From NCBI GenBank assembly GCA_964550125.1, contig CAZJWC010000001.1:248001-312000 (forward strand): a stretch of DNA of 64,000 nucleotides, given 5' to 3'. Positions 36,556-46,103 of the stretch are shown piece by piece. The stretch is from CAZJWC01 sp964550125 (GTDB taxonomy: Bacteria; Bacillota; Clostridia; Christensenellales; Borkfalkiaceae). Position 1 is the first letter of the stretch; every line of letters begins with the position of its first letter. A model generated the notes under the pieces. The model was not told the DNA's origin, made no database searches, and saw only the letters and a program-made list of their open reading frames with translations. The position numbers and the translations under genes were made by a program.

Positions 36556-37146
36556 TTATAGAGAACCTTTTGAAGACGGAATAACATCTTTATTTTTCTC
36601 GTCAATAGCAACAGCCATACGAAGCACACGGGCAAAAGCCTTAAAAATGCCTTCAATAATGTGGTGAACGTTAGTTCCGTATTCTTTCTTGATGTGTAAA
36701 GTTATACCAGCCTCCCTTGTAAAAGCCATAAAAAACTCCTCTACAAGTTCAGTATCAAAATCACCGACTTTGTAATCGTCAGCAAACTTTACATCAAAGT
36801 TTAAATAACCTCTGCCACTAATATCGCAAGCACACATAATAAGAGTTTCGTCCATAGGCAACAAGATACTTGCATATCTAGTAATACCTTTTTTATCTCC
36901 TAAAGCCTCTAAAAAACACTTACCTAGGCATATACCTATATCTTCAACAGAGTGATGAGCATCAACCTGTGTATCACCCACACATTTTACTGAAAAGTCA
37001 AAGTTGCTGTGTTTTAAAAACAACTCCATCATATGGTCAAAGAAACCCACACCCGTACTAATTTCACCTTGACAACTTCCGTCTAAATTCAAACTCAAAG
37101 CAATACTAGTTTCCTTCGTTTTTCTTTCTATTTTTGACACTCTCAT
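36556..37146 (-). CDS. hisB: Imidazoleglycerol-phosphate dehydratase
   Basis: 196 residues, the monofunctional dehydratase without the phosphatase domain found in enterobacterial HisB. Manganese-binding histidines appear in GFFDHMMELFLKH, DAHHSVEDIGICLG, HHIIEGIFKAFAR. The missing phosphatase activity is covered by the PHP enzyme at the end of the operon. Confidence 0.97.
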   Translation of the reverse strand: MRVSKIERKTKETSIALSLNLDGSCQGEISTGVGFFDHMMELFLKHSNFDFSVKCVGDTQVDAHHSVEDIGICLGKCFLEALGDKKGITRYASILLPMDETLIMCACDISGRGYLNFDVKFADDYKVGDFDTELVEEFFMAFTREAGITLHIKKEYGTNVHHIIEGIFKAFARVLRMAVAIDEKNKDVIPSSKGSL

Positions 37147-37147
37147 A

Positions 37148-38212
37148 TTAAACCCCTTTTAAAATTGTAATTATAGTAGCAATTAAAGTTTGCATTTGTT
37201 CCTTTGTTCCTATTGTTATACGAACAAAATCTCTCATTTTATCTTTATCAAAATACCTTACAAGAATTCCCCTCTCTTTTAATTTTAGATATAAGTCTTT
37301 TCCTGTAATTTTGCTATTAGATACGAAGATAAAATTCGCCTTTGAATCCAAAACCTTAAAACCAAGTTTCAAAAGTTCAACTTTACTCCACTCACGATTT
37401 TCAATTACCTTATTTCTACAATTATAAAAATAAGTTTTATCTTCTATCGCCTTTATTCCTGCAATCAATGATAAACGATTTATCGTGTAGGGATTAAAGG
37501 AAAACCTCAAAGTATTTAAGTCGTTGATAAGTTCCTTGTCAGCAATAGCAAAACCCAAACGACTACCTGCCAACGAACGTGATTTTGAGAAAGTTTGAAC
37601 AACTATTAGATTTTTATATCTCTTTGTTAAAGGAATACAACTTTCCCCACCAAAATCCACATACGCTTCGTCAATAACCACAATTCTTTCAGGATTATTA
37701 GCAACCAACCTTTCAATCTCAAAAGGCGTTAAACATAAACCTGTATTAGCGTTAGGATTAGCAATAAAAATTGTTTCGTCAGTGTTTATATAATCGTTAA
37801 CATTTATTGTATAATCTTCCCTTAAAGGTATAATGTTACTATTCAAATTGTAATAGTTGCAAAATACAGGATAAAAAGGATAGGTTATATCAGCAAAACA
37901 AGCCCCCGTTCTATCATCGCAAAAGGCTGAAAAACAGAAAGATAAAACATCATCTGAACTGTTAGATGCAAAAACATTTTCCTTTTCTACACCATAATAC
38001 TTTGCGATTGCTGAAATTAAAGCATTTTCAGTAGGGTCGGGATATAAGTTTAGTTTTTCAACCTCGTCCTTGCTAATTGCTTGAACAACAAATGGAGAAG
38101 GTGGGAAGGGTGACTCGTTTGTATTAAGTTTTATATACTTTTTATCTTGTGGCTGTTCACCCGGTGTATAAGGTTCTAATTTATCAAACCTATACGATAA
38201 AAACTTACTCAT
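37148..38212 (-). CDS. hisC: Histidinol-phosphate aminotransferase
   Basis: 354 residues, PLP fold type I. Shows NTNESPFPPSP near the start, the IANPNANTGL motif, VIDEAYVDFGGES and the PLP-binding lysine in QTFSKSRSLAGSRLGFAI. It ends one base before hisB starts. Confidence 0.96.
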   Translation of the reverse strand: MSKFLSYRFDKLEPYTPGEQPQDKKYIKLNTNESPFPPSPFVVQAISKDEVEKLNLYPDPTENALISAIAKYYGVEKENVFASNSSDDVLSFCFSAFCDDRTGACFADITYPFYPVFCNYYNLNSNIIPLREDYTINVNDYINTDETIFIANPNANTGLCLTPFEIERLVANNPERIVVIDEAYVDFGGESCIPLTKRYKNLIVVQTFSKSRSLAGSRLGFAIADKELINDLNTLRFSFNPYTINRLSLIAGIKAIEDKTYFYNCRNKVIENREWSKVELLKLGFKVLDSKANFIFVSNSKITGKDLYLKLKERGILVRYFDKDKMRDFVRITIGTKEQMQTLIATIITILKGV

Positions 38213-38221
38213 AATAAACCT

Positions 38222-39493
38222 CTATTTTTCAAATCTTATAGTTACAGCCTTCGCGTGTGCTGTAAATCCCTCACTCTTTGCAAAAGCATCAACATCTTCA
38301 TACACTTTTGCAAGAGCATCTTTTGTATAGTATGAATATTGTTGCTTTTTGATAAAGTCATCAACTGAAACGGCTGACGCAAATCTTGCAACGCCATTTG
38401 TTGGCAAAATGTGGTTAGTTCCTGAATAGTAATCTCCCATTGGTTCAGGAGTATTCTCTCCTAAAAATATTGAACCTGCATTAGTAATTTTTTGCAAATA
38501 ATCAAAAGGATTTTCTACGCAAATTTCAAGGTGCTCAGGAGCAATAGCATTAGAAAGTTCAATAGCCTTTTCAATCGAATCAACTATTATGATTTTGCCA
38601 TTGTTTTCAATAGAAGGTCTAGCAATCGCTTCCCTTTCAAGTTGAGATAGTTGAACTTCAAGTTCATTTTGAACTTTTACTGCTAGTTCCTTACTCGTAG
38701 TAATTAACACTGCAGTTGCCATTTTATCGTGTTCTGCTTGAGAAAGCAAATCGGCAGAAAGATATCTATAATTTGCTTTTTCGTCAGCAATAATTAGTAT
38801 CTCGCTAGGTCCTGCTATCATATCGATACCTGTAGTTCCGTATATATCCTTTTTAGCAAGTGCGACAAAAATATTTCCGGGTCCAACAATCTTGTCCATC
38901 TTGGCAATACTCTCTGTACCGTATGCCATAGCAAAAATTGCTTGTGCACCACCTACTTTATAAATTTTGGTAACTCCTAAAATTTCGGCAACTACCAAAA
39001 TTTCGTCTTTAATTTTTCCCTGTGCATTTGCAGGACTACACATAATGATATTTTTTACACCTGCTATTTGTGCAGGAATAATATTCATCAAAACACTTGA
39101 AGGATAACTTGCAAGTCCACCAGGAACATATACACCAACATTTTCAATAGGCGTAAATTTTTGTCCTAAAACAACTCCATCTTTTTTTATTTCAAAGCCT
39201 GCACGAAGTTGCTCCTTGTGATATTGCTCAATATTAAACTTTGCTCTTTTTATAATTTCAATATAACTTTGTGGAACGTTCTTTTTTGCTTCCTCAAATT
39301 CTTCCTTTGAAACGGTTAAACTCTCAAGTTCACACTTATCAAATTTTTTTGAATATTCTTTTAAAGCCTTGTCGCCATTTTTAAGCACATTTCTTTTAAT
39401 TTCTTGAACTATTTCATTTGCATCAGTATAATCTTGAATTTCTCTATTTAAAATTGATTTTGTTTCAAAATCGCCTTCGATAATTTTAATCAT
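38222..39493 (-). CDS. hisD: Histidinol dehydrogenase
   Basis: 423 residues. Two-step NAD-dependent, zinc-containing enzyme making histidine from histidinol. Motifs: VYVPGGLASYPSSVLMN, the signature IDMIAGPSEILIIAD, LLSQAEHDKMA and the APEHLEI segment. Its ATG overlaps the hisG end by 8 bases. Confidence 0.97.
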   Translation of the reverse strand: MIKIIEGDFETKSILNREIQDYTDANEIVQEIKRNVLKNGDKALKEYSKKFDKCELESLTVSKEEFEEAKKNVPQSYIEIIKRAKFNIEQYHKEQLRAGFEIKKDGVVLGQKFTPIENVGVYVPGGLASYPSSVLMNIIPAQIAGVKNIIMCSPANAQGKIKDEILVVAEILGVTKIYKVGGAQAIFAMAYGTESIAKMDKIVGPGNIFVALAKKDIYGTTGIDMIAGPSEILIIADEKANYRYLSADLLSQAEHDKMATAVLITTSKELAVKVQNELEVQLSQLEREAIARPSIENNGKIIIVDSIEKAIELSNAIAPEHLEICVENPFDYLQKITNAGSIFLGENTPEPMGDYYSGTNHILPTNGVARFASAVSVDDFIKKQQYSYYTKDALAKVYEDVDAFAKSEGFTAHAKAVTIRFEK

Positions 39494-40112
39494 TTTTTAT
39501 CCCCCTTTTAAGTTCTGCAACCACCTTTTTTATCTCGTCCTCTTTAAAATTATAACTTGATTTATTTGCAATGAGTCTAGCACTTATAGGAAGTATTTCT
39601 GTCAAAACGTCAAGGTTGTTTTCCTTTAGAGTTGCACCAGTTTCAACAATATCAACAATAACGTCCGACAATTTCAAGATAGGTGCTAATTCGATAGAGC
39701 CATAAAGTTTAATGATATCAATCTCTCTACCTTGCTTTGCATAATAATCTTTTGCTATATTAGGGAATTTTGTTGCTACCCTCAAAGGCACTTCAATATT
39801 ATCCTTAAAATCTTTATAGCCTGCAACAGCCATCCTACATTTACCAATATTTAAGTCTAAAAGTTCATACACATCAGCTTGACTTTCAATCAAACTATCT
39901 CTACCAACCACACCTATATCAGCCGCACCGTATTCAACATAAATGGCAACATCGGAGGGTTTTACTAAAAAATAACTAACGCCATTTTTTTCGTTTGTAA
40001 ATATCAATTTTCTAGTATCAGAAAGTATTTCCTCACACTCGTAGCCAATACTTTCAAGCATTTTATAAACTTTATTTCCAAGCCTACCTTTAGGCAATGC
40101 TATATTTAACAT
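39486..40112 (-). CDS. hisG: ATP phosphoribosyltransferase, short catalytic form
   Basis: 208 residues, the short HisG that lacks the C-terminal regulatory domain and works as a hetero-oligomer with HisZ. Begins ALPKGRLGNKVYKMLE; the PRPP loop is DVIVDIVETGATLKEN. HisZ is encoded 10 bases upstream. This is the committed and feedback-regulated step. Confidence 0.97.
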   Translation of the reverse strand: MLNIALPKGRLGNKVYKMLESIGYECEEILSDTRKLIFTNEKNGVSYFLVKPSDVAIYVEYGAADIGVVGRDSLIESQADVYELLDLNIGKCRMAVAGYKDFKDNIEVPLRVATKFPNIAKDYYAKQGREIDIIKLYGSIELAPILKLSDVIVDIVETGATLKENNLDVLTEILPISARLIANKSSYNFKEDEIKKVVAELKRGIKND

Positions 40113-40121
40113 AATTTCTCC

Positions 40122-41207
40122 TTATAGTTTAATAAGAGTTTTATAAGTAACAGGGGGAATTTGCTTTTCAATCCTTACACGCTCACCCCTTTCAATAAGT
40201 TCAAGTTGAGTTTTTATCACTTTATCAAAATCACAATCATCCTTGTAAATAATAAGAGTGTCAACATCATAATCTCTATTTATGATAAAGTAGTGTTGCA
40301 ATTCACTCAAATACAAAGCAAAGCCCATAGCCTCTATATCTTTACCTAGTTTTTTTGTAAGTTTATCATATCTTCCACCAGTAAGAATTGCTTTATATAC
40401 CCCGGAGATGAAGCCTTTAAAAACTATTCCGTTATAATAGTCGCCTGCACTTATTATTGAAAAATCTAATTTTACATTATTTGAAAAACCTGTACCAGAT
40501 AGAGCGTCAAATATAAACTCTAATTCCTCAACGCAATTTTTTACTTCTTGCGAACCTAAACTTGCAATTCTTTTAAGGGTTGTCTTTGTATCGTCAACTA
40601 ATTTTGTCAATTCTAAAAGCAACTCTTTGTTATTGCCCTCAAGGTTATTTTCTTTGCATATTGAAAGTAAATCGTGTTGATTTTTTGAACGCATACAGTC
40701 AACAATCTTATTGCAAGCGTCAGTAGATAATTTGCACTCTGCTAAAATTGCGTTAACAATGCCCATACTAGAAATACACAATTTATAGTTTTCATCAATT
40801 TCTTTCAAACTGGAAAGGGCAAGAATACACATTTCTAAAGTGCCTACCTTATCAATTTGACCAAGGCACTCAACCCCTACTTGACTTATCTCTTTATATT
40901 CATTACTTTGCTTATCTAATCGATAAACATTTTCTTTATAGTACAATTTTTCAACTTCTGTTGTAGTTGCTTTTGTATTTTTTACGATTGACAAAGTAAC
41001 ATCAGGTTTTAAGGCAAACAATTTTCCGTTATGGTCGTTAAAAGTAATAACAAACTCACTCGTCAAGAAGTTTTTATTATCATGATATAATGAATATTCC
41101 TCAAACTTACGCATCTTAAAATGCTTATAGCCGTGAGATTCATATAATGATTTCAATTTAAAATATACTTTTTCTTCCTGTGTTAAAAGTTCTGTCTTAA
41201 TTTCCAT
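40122..41207 (-). CDS. hisZ: ATP phosphoribosyltransferase regulatory subunit
   Basis: 361 residues resembling a class II histidyl-tRNA synthetase core without the anticodon domain. LKPDVTLSIVKNTKA corresponds to motif 2, and YYNGIVFKGFISGVYKAILTGG-like sequence to the histidine-binding region (seen as AGDYYNGIVFKGF and LTGGRYDKL). It binds histidine and gives feedback control to short HisG. It overlaps the yerC-type regulator by 11 bases. Confidence 0.93.
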   Translation of the reverse strand: MEIKTELLTQEEKVYFKLKSLYESHGYKHFKMRKFEEYSLYHDNKNFLTSEFVITFNDHNGKLFALKPDVTLSIVKNTKATTTEVEKLYYKENVYRLDKQSNEYKEISQVGVECLGQIDKVGTLEMCILALSSLKEIDENYKLCISSMGIVNAILAECKLSTDACNKIVDCMRSKNQHDLLSICKENNLEGNNKELLLELTKLVDDTKTTLKRIASLGSQEVKNCVEELEFIFDALSGTGFSNNVKLDFSIISAGDYYNGIVFKGFISGVYKAILTGGRYDKLTKKLGKDIEAMGFALYLSELQHYFIINRDYDVDTLIIYKDDCDFDKVIKTQLELIERGERVRIEKQIPPVTYKTLIKL

Positions 41208-41505
41208 TTTCTGTTTCTTCCTTTAATATATTTGCAAGCAGTTTGTTGTACCCACCACTGCCATATTGAATACACTTTGATATTCTGCTCAATGTTGCCG
41301 AAGATATATCAGTCATCTCTATAATTTGAGTATAAGTTTTATTTTCAAGCAATAGTTTAGCAGACTCAATTCTTTGCGCCATCTGTTCGATTTCTCGTAT
41401 TGTACATAAATCTTCTAAAAGAGTTTTTACTTCCTCTTTTGTTTTCATCTTTGCAAGCACGTTATAAAGTTGCTCGTTTAATTCTTCATGATGATGGTTT
41501 TCCAT
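41197..41505 (-). CDS. YerC/YecD-family TrpR-like repressor, probable histidine-operon regulator
   Basis: 102 residues. A small all-helical protein of the TrpR/YerC family, seen from LYNVLAKMKTKEEVKTLLED, the CTIREIEQMAQRIESAKLL stretch and the helix-turn-helix TYTQIIEMTDISSATLSRIS. As first gene of the histidine operon, overlapping hisZ by 11 bases, it is a good candidate for autogenous histidine-responsive control; TrpR-family HisR regulators have been proposed for Firmicutes. A 16-bp dyad covers its own -35 box. Direct binding of histidine is inference. Confidence 0.85.
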   Translation of the reverse strand: MENHHHEELNEQLYNVLAKMKTKEEVKTLLEDLCTIREIEQMAQRIESAKLLLENKTYTQIIEMTDISSATLSRISKCIQYGSGGYNKLLANILKEETENGN

Positions 41506-41539
41506 TTCAAAATTCCTACTATCATTTATATTTTTCTAT

Positions 41540-41578
41540 ATTATACTTTATCAAACTAAATTTGTAAAGCATTTTACA
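41540..41578 (-). promoter_or_regulatory. Histidine operon promoter with overlapping operator dyad
   Basis: Minus-strand TTTACA (41563-41568), 17 bases, TATAAT (41540-41545). The perfect dyad TGTAAA-ATGC-TTTACA (41563-41578) includes the whole -35 box. A bound repressor would exclude RNA polymerase. The most likely occupant is the TrpR-like protein encoded directly downstream. Confidence 0.78.
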
Positions 41579-41617
41579 TCACTAATTTAAATTATTAAAG
41601 TGAAATTGTGAAAAAAA

Positions 41618-41639
41618 AGAGAGTTATTAAAAACTCTCT
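41618..41639 (-). terminator. Terminator of the glm operon
   Basis: AGAGAGTT (41618-41625) pairs with AACTCTCT (41632-41639) around six bases, followed on the minus strand by a run of eight T. It is 8 bases after the glmS stop. Confidence 0.85.
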
Positions 41640-41646
41640 ACATAAT

Positions 41647-43434
41647 TTATTCAACCGTTACCGATTTTGCTAGATTTCTTGGTTTATCAGGATTAAAGCC
41701 TTTTAGCAATGCTACTTCCAACGCAAACTGTTGCATAGGAATAACCGTTAAAATTGGCATCAAACTTTCCTCAATACTAGGGAGAGAAATTAGATAATCA
41801 ACCTCCTCACAGTTGAAATACTCGCTCAATGAAGTCAACAACACAACAGTCGCACCTCTTGCTTTAACCTCATGTATTGCGTTCATACTTTTCTTTGCAA
41901 CATCTCTTTGAGTGATTATGGCAAACACAACAGCGTCATTATCAATCAAGGCAATAGTACCGTGTTTTAATTCACCTGCAGGATAACCTTCGCTGTGCAT
42001 ATAAGTTACTTCTTTAAGTTTTAAACTGCTTTCAAGTGCCACTGCATAATCTAGTTGTCTACCTATAAAGAAAACGCTCTTTCTGTCAAGAAAACTATTA
42101 GCAAGTTTTTTCACATCAGCATTATCTTCAACCATTTTCTTTGCAAAATTGAACAAAGTTTTAAAATTAGCAAGTTCGTTGCTTATGTCCCTGCCCCATT
42201 TTACTTGCATTATAGTTAATGCTAACATATAAAAAGTTTCAAGTTGACAACAATAACTTTTTGTTGCTGCTACTGCAATTTCTGCTTTTGCCTGAGTATT
42301 AAAAACAAAGTCAGCATAGCGTGTTATTGAAGAATAAGGTGCGTTAGTTATTACTACAAGAGGCTGTTTTAAATTATAAATCATCTTTGCAGAAGCCAAA
42401 GTATCAGCAGTTTCACCACTTTGAGATACCCCGATAAACAGTTCGCCCTCCTGCATAATAGGATTTTGATACCGGTATTCGCTTGCTATTTCAACCGTTA
42501 CAGGAATTCTAGTTAAACTTTCAATTAAATATTTACCCACAACTCCACTATGATATGCCGTACCACAGCCGAAAATCGTAATCTTCTTGATATCTTTAAT
42601 TTTTTGTTTAAACTCCTCTAAACCTGGATTTTTAAAAAAATGGGTATAAGTATCTTTTAAGGCTTCAGGAATTTCACTAATTTCCTTACGCATAAAAAAT
42701 CCATTTTCATCACTAAAATCTTCATTAACGTAATCTTCAATATCTATACTACATTTAACTATAGGATTCAAGTTGCTGTCAAAAAACTCAATCTTATCTT
42801 CCCCTACAAGACAAATTTCATCATCTTGCATTACATAAATTTCTTTAGCATATCCAGAAAAAGCAGGACAATCGCTTGCTATAAAACTCTCATGTTCATT
42901 TTTTGCAACGATTAAAGGGTTATTATGCCTTGCTACTGCAAGAGTATTTGGGAAATACTCACTCATAATTGCCAGAGCAAAAGAACCTTCTAAAAGTGGC
43001 AAAACTTTACTTAAAGTAGATAAAATATCTCCGTCATAAAATTTATCAAGCAACATAGCAATGACTTCGCTATCCGTTTCACTTTTGAAATTTACATTAT
43101 TTAAATATTTCTTTTTTAAGTTTTTAAAATTCTCAATTATTCCATTATGTACAACTGCAAATTTATTTTTAATATGTGGATGTGCATTTACATCACTAGG
43201 CACTCCATGAGTTGCCCAGCGAGTATGACCTATGCCTACCCCCCCCCTTAAATCACATAATTTACACTCTATTGAGTTCACTCTGCCCATTTTTTTTACA
43301 TAATCAATTTTATTGTGCTCGTTTAAAACGGCAATACCCACCGAATCATACCCACGATATTCAAGTCGCTTTAAACCGTTAAATAAAATTTGAGATGCGT
43401 TTTTTTCACCAATATATCCTACGATACCACACAT
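41647..43434 (-). CDS. glmS: Glutamine-fructose-6-phosphate aminotransferase
   Basis: 595 residues. Makes glucosamine 6-phosphate for peptidoglycan. Starts MCGIVGYIG with the N-terminal nucleophile Cys exposed after Met removal, then HTRWATHGVPSDVNAHPH in the glutaminase half and two SIS isomerase domains (GCGTAYHSG and SQSGETADT; later HSEGYPAGELKHG). Last gene of the glm operon; only 9 bases separate it from glmM, so there is no room for a glmS ribozyme. Confidence 0.97.
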   Translation of the reverse strand: MCGIVGYIGEKNASQILFNGLKRLEYRGYDSVGIAVLNEHNKIDYVKKMGRVNSIECKLCDLRGGVGIGHTRWATHGVPSDVNAHPHIKNKFAVVHNGIIENFKNLKKKYLNNVNFKSETDSEVIAMLLDKFYDGDILSTLSKVLPLLEGSFALAIMSEYFPNTLAVARHNNPLIVAKNEHESFIASDCPAFSGYAKEIYVMQDDEICLVGEDKIEFFDSNLNPIVKCSIDIEDYVNEDFSDENGFFMRKEISEIPEALKDTYTHFFKNPGLEEFKQKIKDIKKITIFGCGTAYHSGVVGKYLIESLTRIPVTVEIASEYRYQNPIMQEGELFIGVSQSGETADTLASAKMIYNLKQPLVVITNAPYSSITRYADFVFNTQAKAEIAVAATKSYCCQLETFYMLALTIMQVKWGRDISNELANFKTLFNFAKKMVEDNADVKKLANSFLDRKSVFFIGRQLDYAVALESSLKLKEVTYMHSEGYPAGELKHGTIALIDNDAVVFAIITQRDVAKKSMNAIHEVKARGATVVLLTSLSEYFNCEEVDYLISLPSIEESLMPILTVIPMQQFALEVALLKGFNPDKPRNLAKSVTVE

Positions 43435-43443
43435 ACTGCTCCC

Positions 43444-44763
43444 CTACTTTTCCATATTTGAAATCTCGTTCACCTTATTTGAAAGTTCGTTAGCTATTCT
43501 AGTTGCTTCTTCTTTATTAAAATGCTCAACCATAACACGAACTTTAGGTTCAGTACCTGACGCTCTAACAAGAATACGTCCGTCCTTTTTTACTTCCTTT
43601 TCTATTTTTGATATTATATTTTTTAACTCCTCACTTTGCATAACGAGTTTTTTGTCTTCAACCTTTATATTAACATTTACTTGTGGAAACTTAACCACTT
43701 TGGAAAGTTCTTTAAGCGATTTGCCCGTTTCTTTCACTATGTCGCATAAAACAAGTGCCGTTAAAATTCCATCTCCGGTAGTACTTCTATCTCCTATTAT
43801 TATATGTCCAGATTGTTCTCCACCAACAACGCTTCCCTTTTTCTTCATCAATTCTATAACATATCTATCGCCTATATCACTACGCAAAAAGTTAATCCCC
43901 TCAGCAAGTAATGCTTTTTCAACACCCATATTAGTATGCAATGTGCCAACAGCGATATTATTTTTTAATTGATTTTTCTCCTTCAAAAAAGTTGAAATTA
44001 TATATAGAATAACATCTCCGTCAACAATGTTACCCTCATTGTCGCAGGCAATTAGTCTATCTCCATCGCCATCAATAGCAAATCCCACGTCAGCCTCGTT
44101 TTCTTTTACAGCATTTGACAATACCTCAGGGAATAAACAGCCACATTTATCGTTGATAATTGCATTTTCATCACAATGCTTTGCAACAACAATAGCACCA
44201 AGTTCTTTAAAAACTTTTGGACCTATACTAAAGCCTGCTCCATTACTTCCGTCAAAAACTATTTTTAGCCCATTAAGATTGTTTTTTATACTGCCTGCAA
44301 GGTACTTTTCATATTCTTCAGTAGTGTTTTGTCTATAAACAACACGTCCTGAATCAACCGAATTTGCCACTAAGTATAATCCCATTTTTGACTCTATTTC
44401 TTCTTCAATCTCATCAGGAAGTTTATAGCCGTCCCCACCAAACAATTTAATGCCATTATATTCAGCAGGATTATGACTTGCACTTATTACCACACCAAAA
44501 TCAGCGTTATTTCTTTTAGTTTCAAAAGCAATAGCAGGTGTAGGTAGAGTACCTAAATAAATTGCATTGCCTCCACCCGATAAAACGCCTGCTATAAGTC
44601 CACAAGAAAGTACATCTCCTGAAACTCTAGTATCTTTACCTATAACAACCAAGGGTTTATTTTTTATTGAAGATAAAGCGTTGCCAACATTGTAAGCCGT
44701 TACAACAGTCAGCGACTCATTAGCAATTCCTCTAATACCATCTGTACCAAACAATTTACGCAT
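43444..44763 (-). CDS. glmM: Phosphoglucosamine mutase
   Basis: 439 residues from ATG 44763 (AGGTG upstream; an in-frame GTG two codons earlier is less likely). Converts glucosamine 6-phosphate to the 1-phosphate. Has the KLFGTDGIRGIAN start, the phosphoserine loop VISASHNPAEYNGIK, the metal loop DGDGDR and RASGTEPKVRVM near the end. Lies between the glmU-like gene and glmS. Confidence 0.97.
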   Translation of the reverse strand: MRKLFGTDGIRGIANESLTVVTAYNVGNALSSIKNKPLVVIGKDTRVSGDVLSCGLIAGVLSGGGNAIYLGTLPTPAIAFETKRNNADFGVVISASHNPAEYNGIKLFGGDGYKLPDEIEEEIESKMGLYLVANSVDSGRVVYRQNTTEEYEKYLAGSIKNNLNGLKIVFDGSNGAGFSIGPKVFKELGAIVVAKHCDENAIINDKCGCLFPEVLSNAVKENEADVGFAIDGDGDRLIACDNEGNIVDGDVILYIISTFLKEKNQLKNNIAVGTLHTNMGVEKALLAEGINFLRSDIGDRYVIELMKKKGSVVGGEQSGHIIIGDRSTTGDGILTALVLCDIVKETGKSLKELSKVVKFPQVNVNIKVEDKKLVMQSEELKNIISKIEKEVKKDGRILVRASGTEPKVRVMVEHFNKEEATRIANELSNKVNEISNMEK

Positions 44764-44772
44764 ATTCACCTA

Positions 44773-45837
44773 TTAAAAGTTTTTCAAATACTTTTTTGCC
44801 TTCTCTTTTTTTACAATTTGACGGCATCTTCCAATACACATATCCAACTCCTCAAGGCTGTCAGTTACGGTAGTTCCTGCAGCAATGTAAACATTTTTAT
44901 CAATATTTACGGGAGCAATTATATTTGAATTGCTACCTATAAACGAATTATCTCCCACTACACTGCGTTGCTTTACTTTGCCGTTGTAATTTACAAAAAC
45001 AACACCACAGCCTATGTTTACATTTTTACCTATATCAGCATCTCCAACATAAGATAGATGTGAAGCCTTGCTTCCATTTCCTATGTTTGCATTTTTAACT
45101 TCAACAAAATCACCTATTCTGCAATTATCACCAACAACAGAGTTTGGACGAAGATATGCGTTTGGACCTATTAGGCTTTTCTCACCGACTATAGCCTCTT
45201 TTAAAACGCTGGCAGTTATTACGCTGTCATTACCTACCACAGAATTTTCTATTATGCAATTAGGCTTCAAAACTGCTCCACTCTTTATTTGCGTGTTGCC
45301 TTGAATAACGTTATTTTGCATAATCCTAGCCCCACTTTCAATCTCAACAGTGCAGTCAATAGTGATTGAACTTAAATCGTCAATCAAAACTCCATTACTT
45401 AAATGTTTAAGTAATATTTCCCTTTTTAATTGAGATAAAACTAGAGGATAATCTTCAACCTTTTTAAATGGTTGAACGGAAGAATTTTCAATTTTCAACG
45501 AAAAATCAATCCTTTCATTTCCTTTTAGTAGATAACCCCAATCAAAAGAAAGTTGACCTTTTTCAAGTTTATCAATCGCAGTTTTTATACTGTTCTCATC
45601 AATCAAAAAGTATGAAGAAAAAATAAAAAGAGTTATTTCACCAACTATATAATTGCCCTGCTGCAAATCAGTCAATGAGATAACTTTTGCTAGAGAAAAC
45701 TTACTCAACAGATGCTCTATTGAACTTTTCCCTAAAAGTTTCAAAGCCGAACTTTTTTCTTTATTTATTATAAAAGAACTATCATCTATAATGTAAATAG
45801 GAATATTATTTTTTAAACTGTCAAAATAAGTTGCCAT
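44773..45837 (-). CDS. glmU: GlmU-like protein: acetyltransferase half intact, uridylyltransferase half degenerate
   Basis: 354 residues from ATG 45837 (GGAG 6-7 bases upstream; the TTG at 45849 overlaps that site). GlmU is normally about 450-460 residues with an N-terminal nucleotidyltransferase of about 230. Here only about 130 residues precede the left-handed beta helix, and the LAAGxGTRM signature is absent; a remnant (KSSALKLLGKSSIEHLLSK) resembles the KVLHxLAGKPMxxHV segment. The C-terminal part keeps the acetyltransferase catalytic His in ASHLSYVGDADIG, plus VNYNGK and IAAGTTVT. It likely acetylates glucosamine 1-phosphate only. First gene of the glm operon. Confidence 0.88.
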   Translation of the reverse strand: MATYFDSLKNNIPIYIIDDSSFIINKEKSSALKLLGKSSIEHLLSKFSLAKVISLTDLQQGNYIVGEITLFIFSSYFLIDENSIKTAIDKLEKGQLSFDWGYLLKGNERIDFSLKIENSSVQPFKKVEDYPLVLSQLKREILLKHLSNGVLIDDLSSITIDCTVEIESGARIMQNNVIQGNTQIKSGAVLKPNCIIENSVVGNDSVITASVLKEAIVGEKSLIGPNAYLRPNSVVGDNCRIGDFVEVKNANIGNGSKASHLSYVGDADIGKNVNIGCGVVFVNYNGKVKQRSVVGDNSFIGSNSNIIAPVNIDKNVYIAAGTTVTDSLEELDMCIGRCRQIVKKEKAKKYLKNF

Positions 45838-45885
45838 TTTATTCTCCAATTATTACATAATATGCAATAGAAATAACATAAGGTC

Positions 45886-45914
45886 ATTATATATCCTAAA
45901 AAATTTTTTGTCAA
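45886..45914 (-). promoter_or_regulatory. glm operon promoter
   Basis: Minus-strand TTGACA (45909-45914), 17 bases, TATAAT (45886-45891). Both boxes are consensus. The leader to the ATG is about 40 bases. Confidence 0.85.
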
Positions 45915-45940
45915 TAAATGAAAAGCCCCACCTCAAAAAA

Positions 45941-45965
45941 GAAGCACTTACATTGTAAGCGCTTC
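45941..45965 (-). terminator. Hairpin with T-run upstream of the glm promoter
   Basis: GAAGC-A-CTTAC (45941-45951) pairs with GTAAG-C-GCTTC (45955-45965) with one A/C mismatch, followed by six T on the minus strand. It probably ends transcription coming from the XRE-gene side. The rest of the gene-free stretch 45850-46156 holds this hairpin, a second one at 46104 and the glm promoter. Confidence 0.7.
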
Positions 45966-46103
45966 CCTTTTTTCAATTCTCACTAATTTGCTACCTTATT
46001 TTAGATAGCGTAAAAGGTTTCTCATGCCCTTTACAATTATATTATAATTTATTTATCATTATAAGTTCAAAGGAAAAACCTTATATTTTTTACATAAAGA
46101 AAA

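Noticed and set aside
43435..43443. glmS ribozyme upstream of glmS
   Set aside because: Only 9 bases separate glmM and glmS, so there is no space for the ribozyme; none was seen before the operon either.
45838..45849. TTG start for the GlmU-like protein
   Set aside because: The TTG overlaps the GGAG ribosome site that serves the ATG at 45837.
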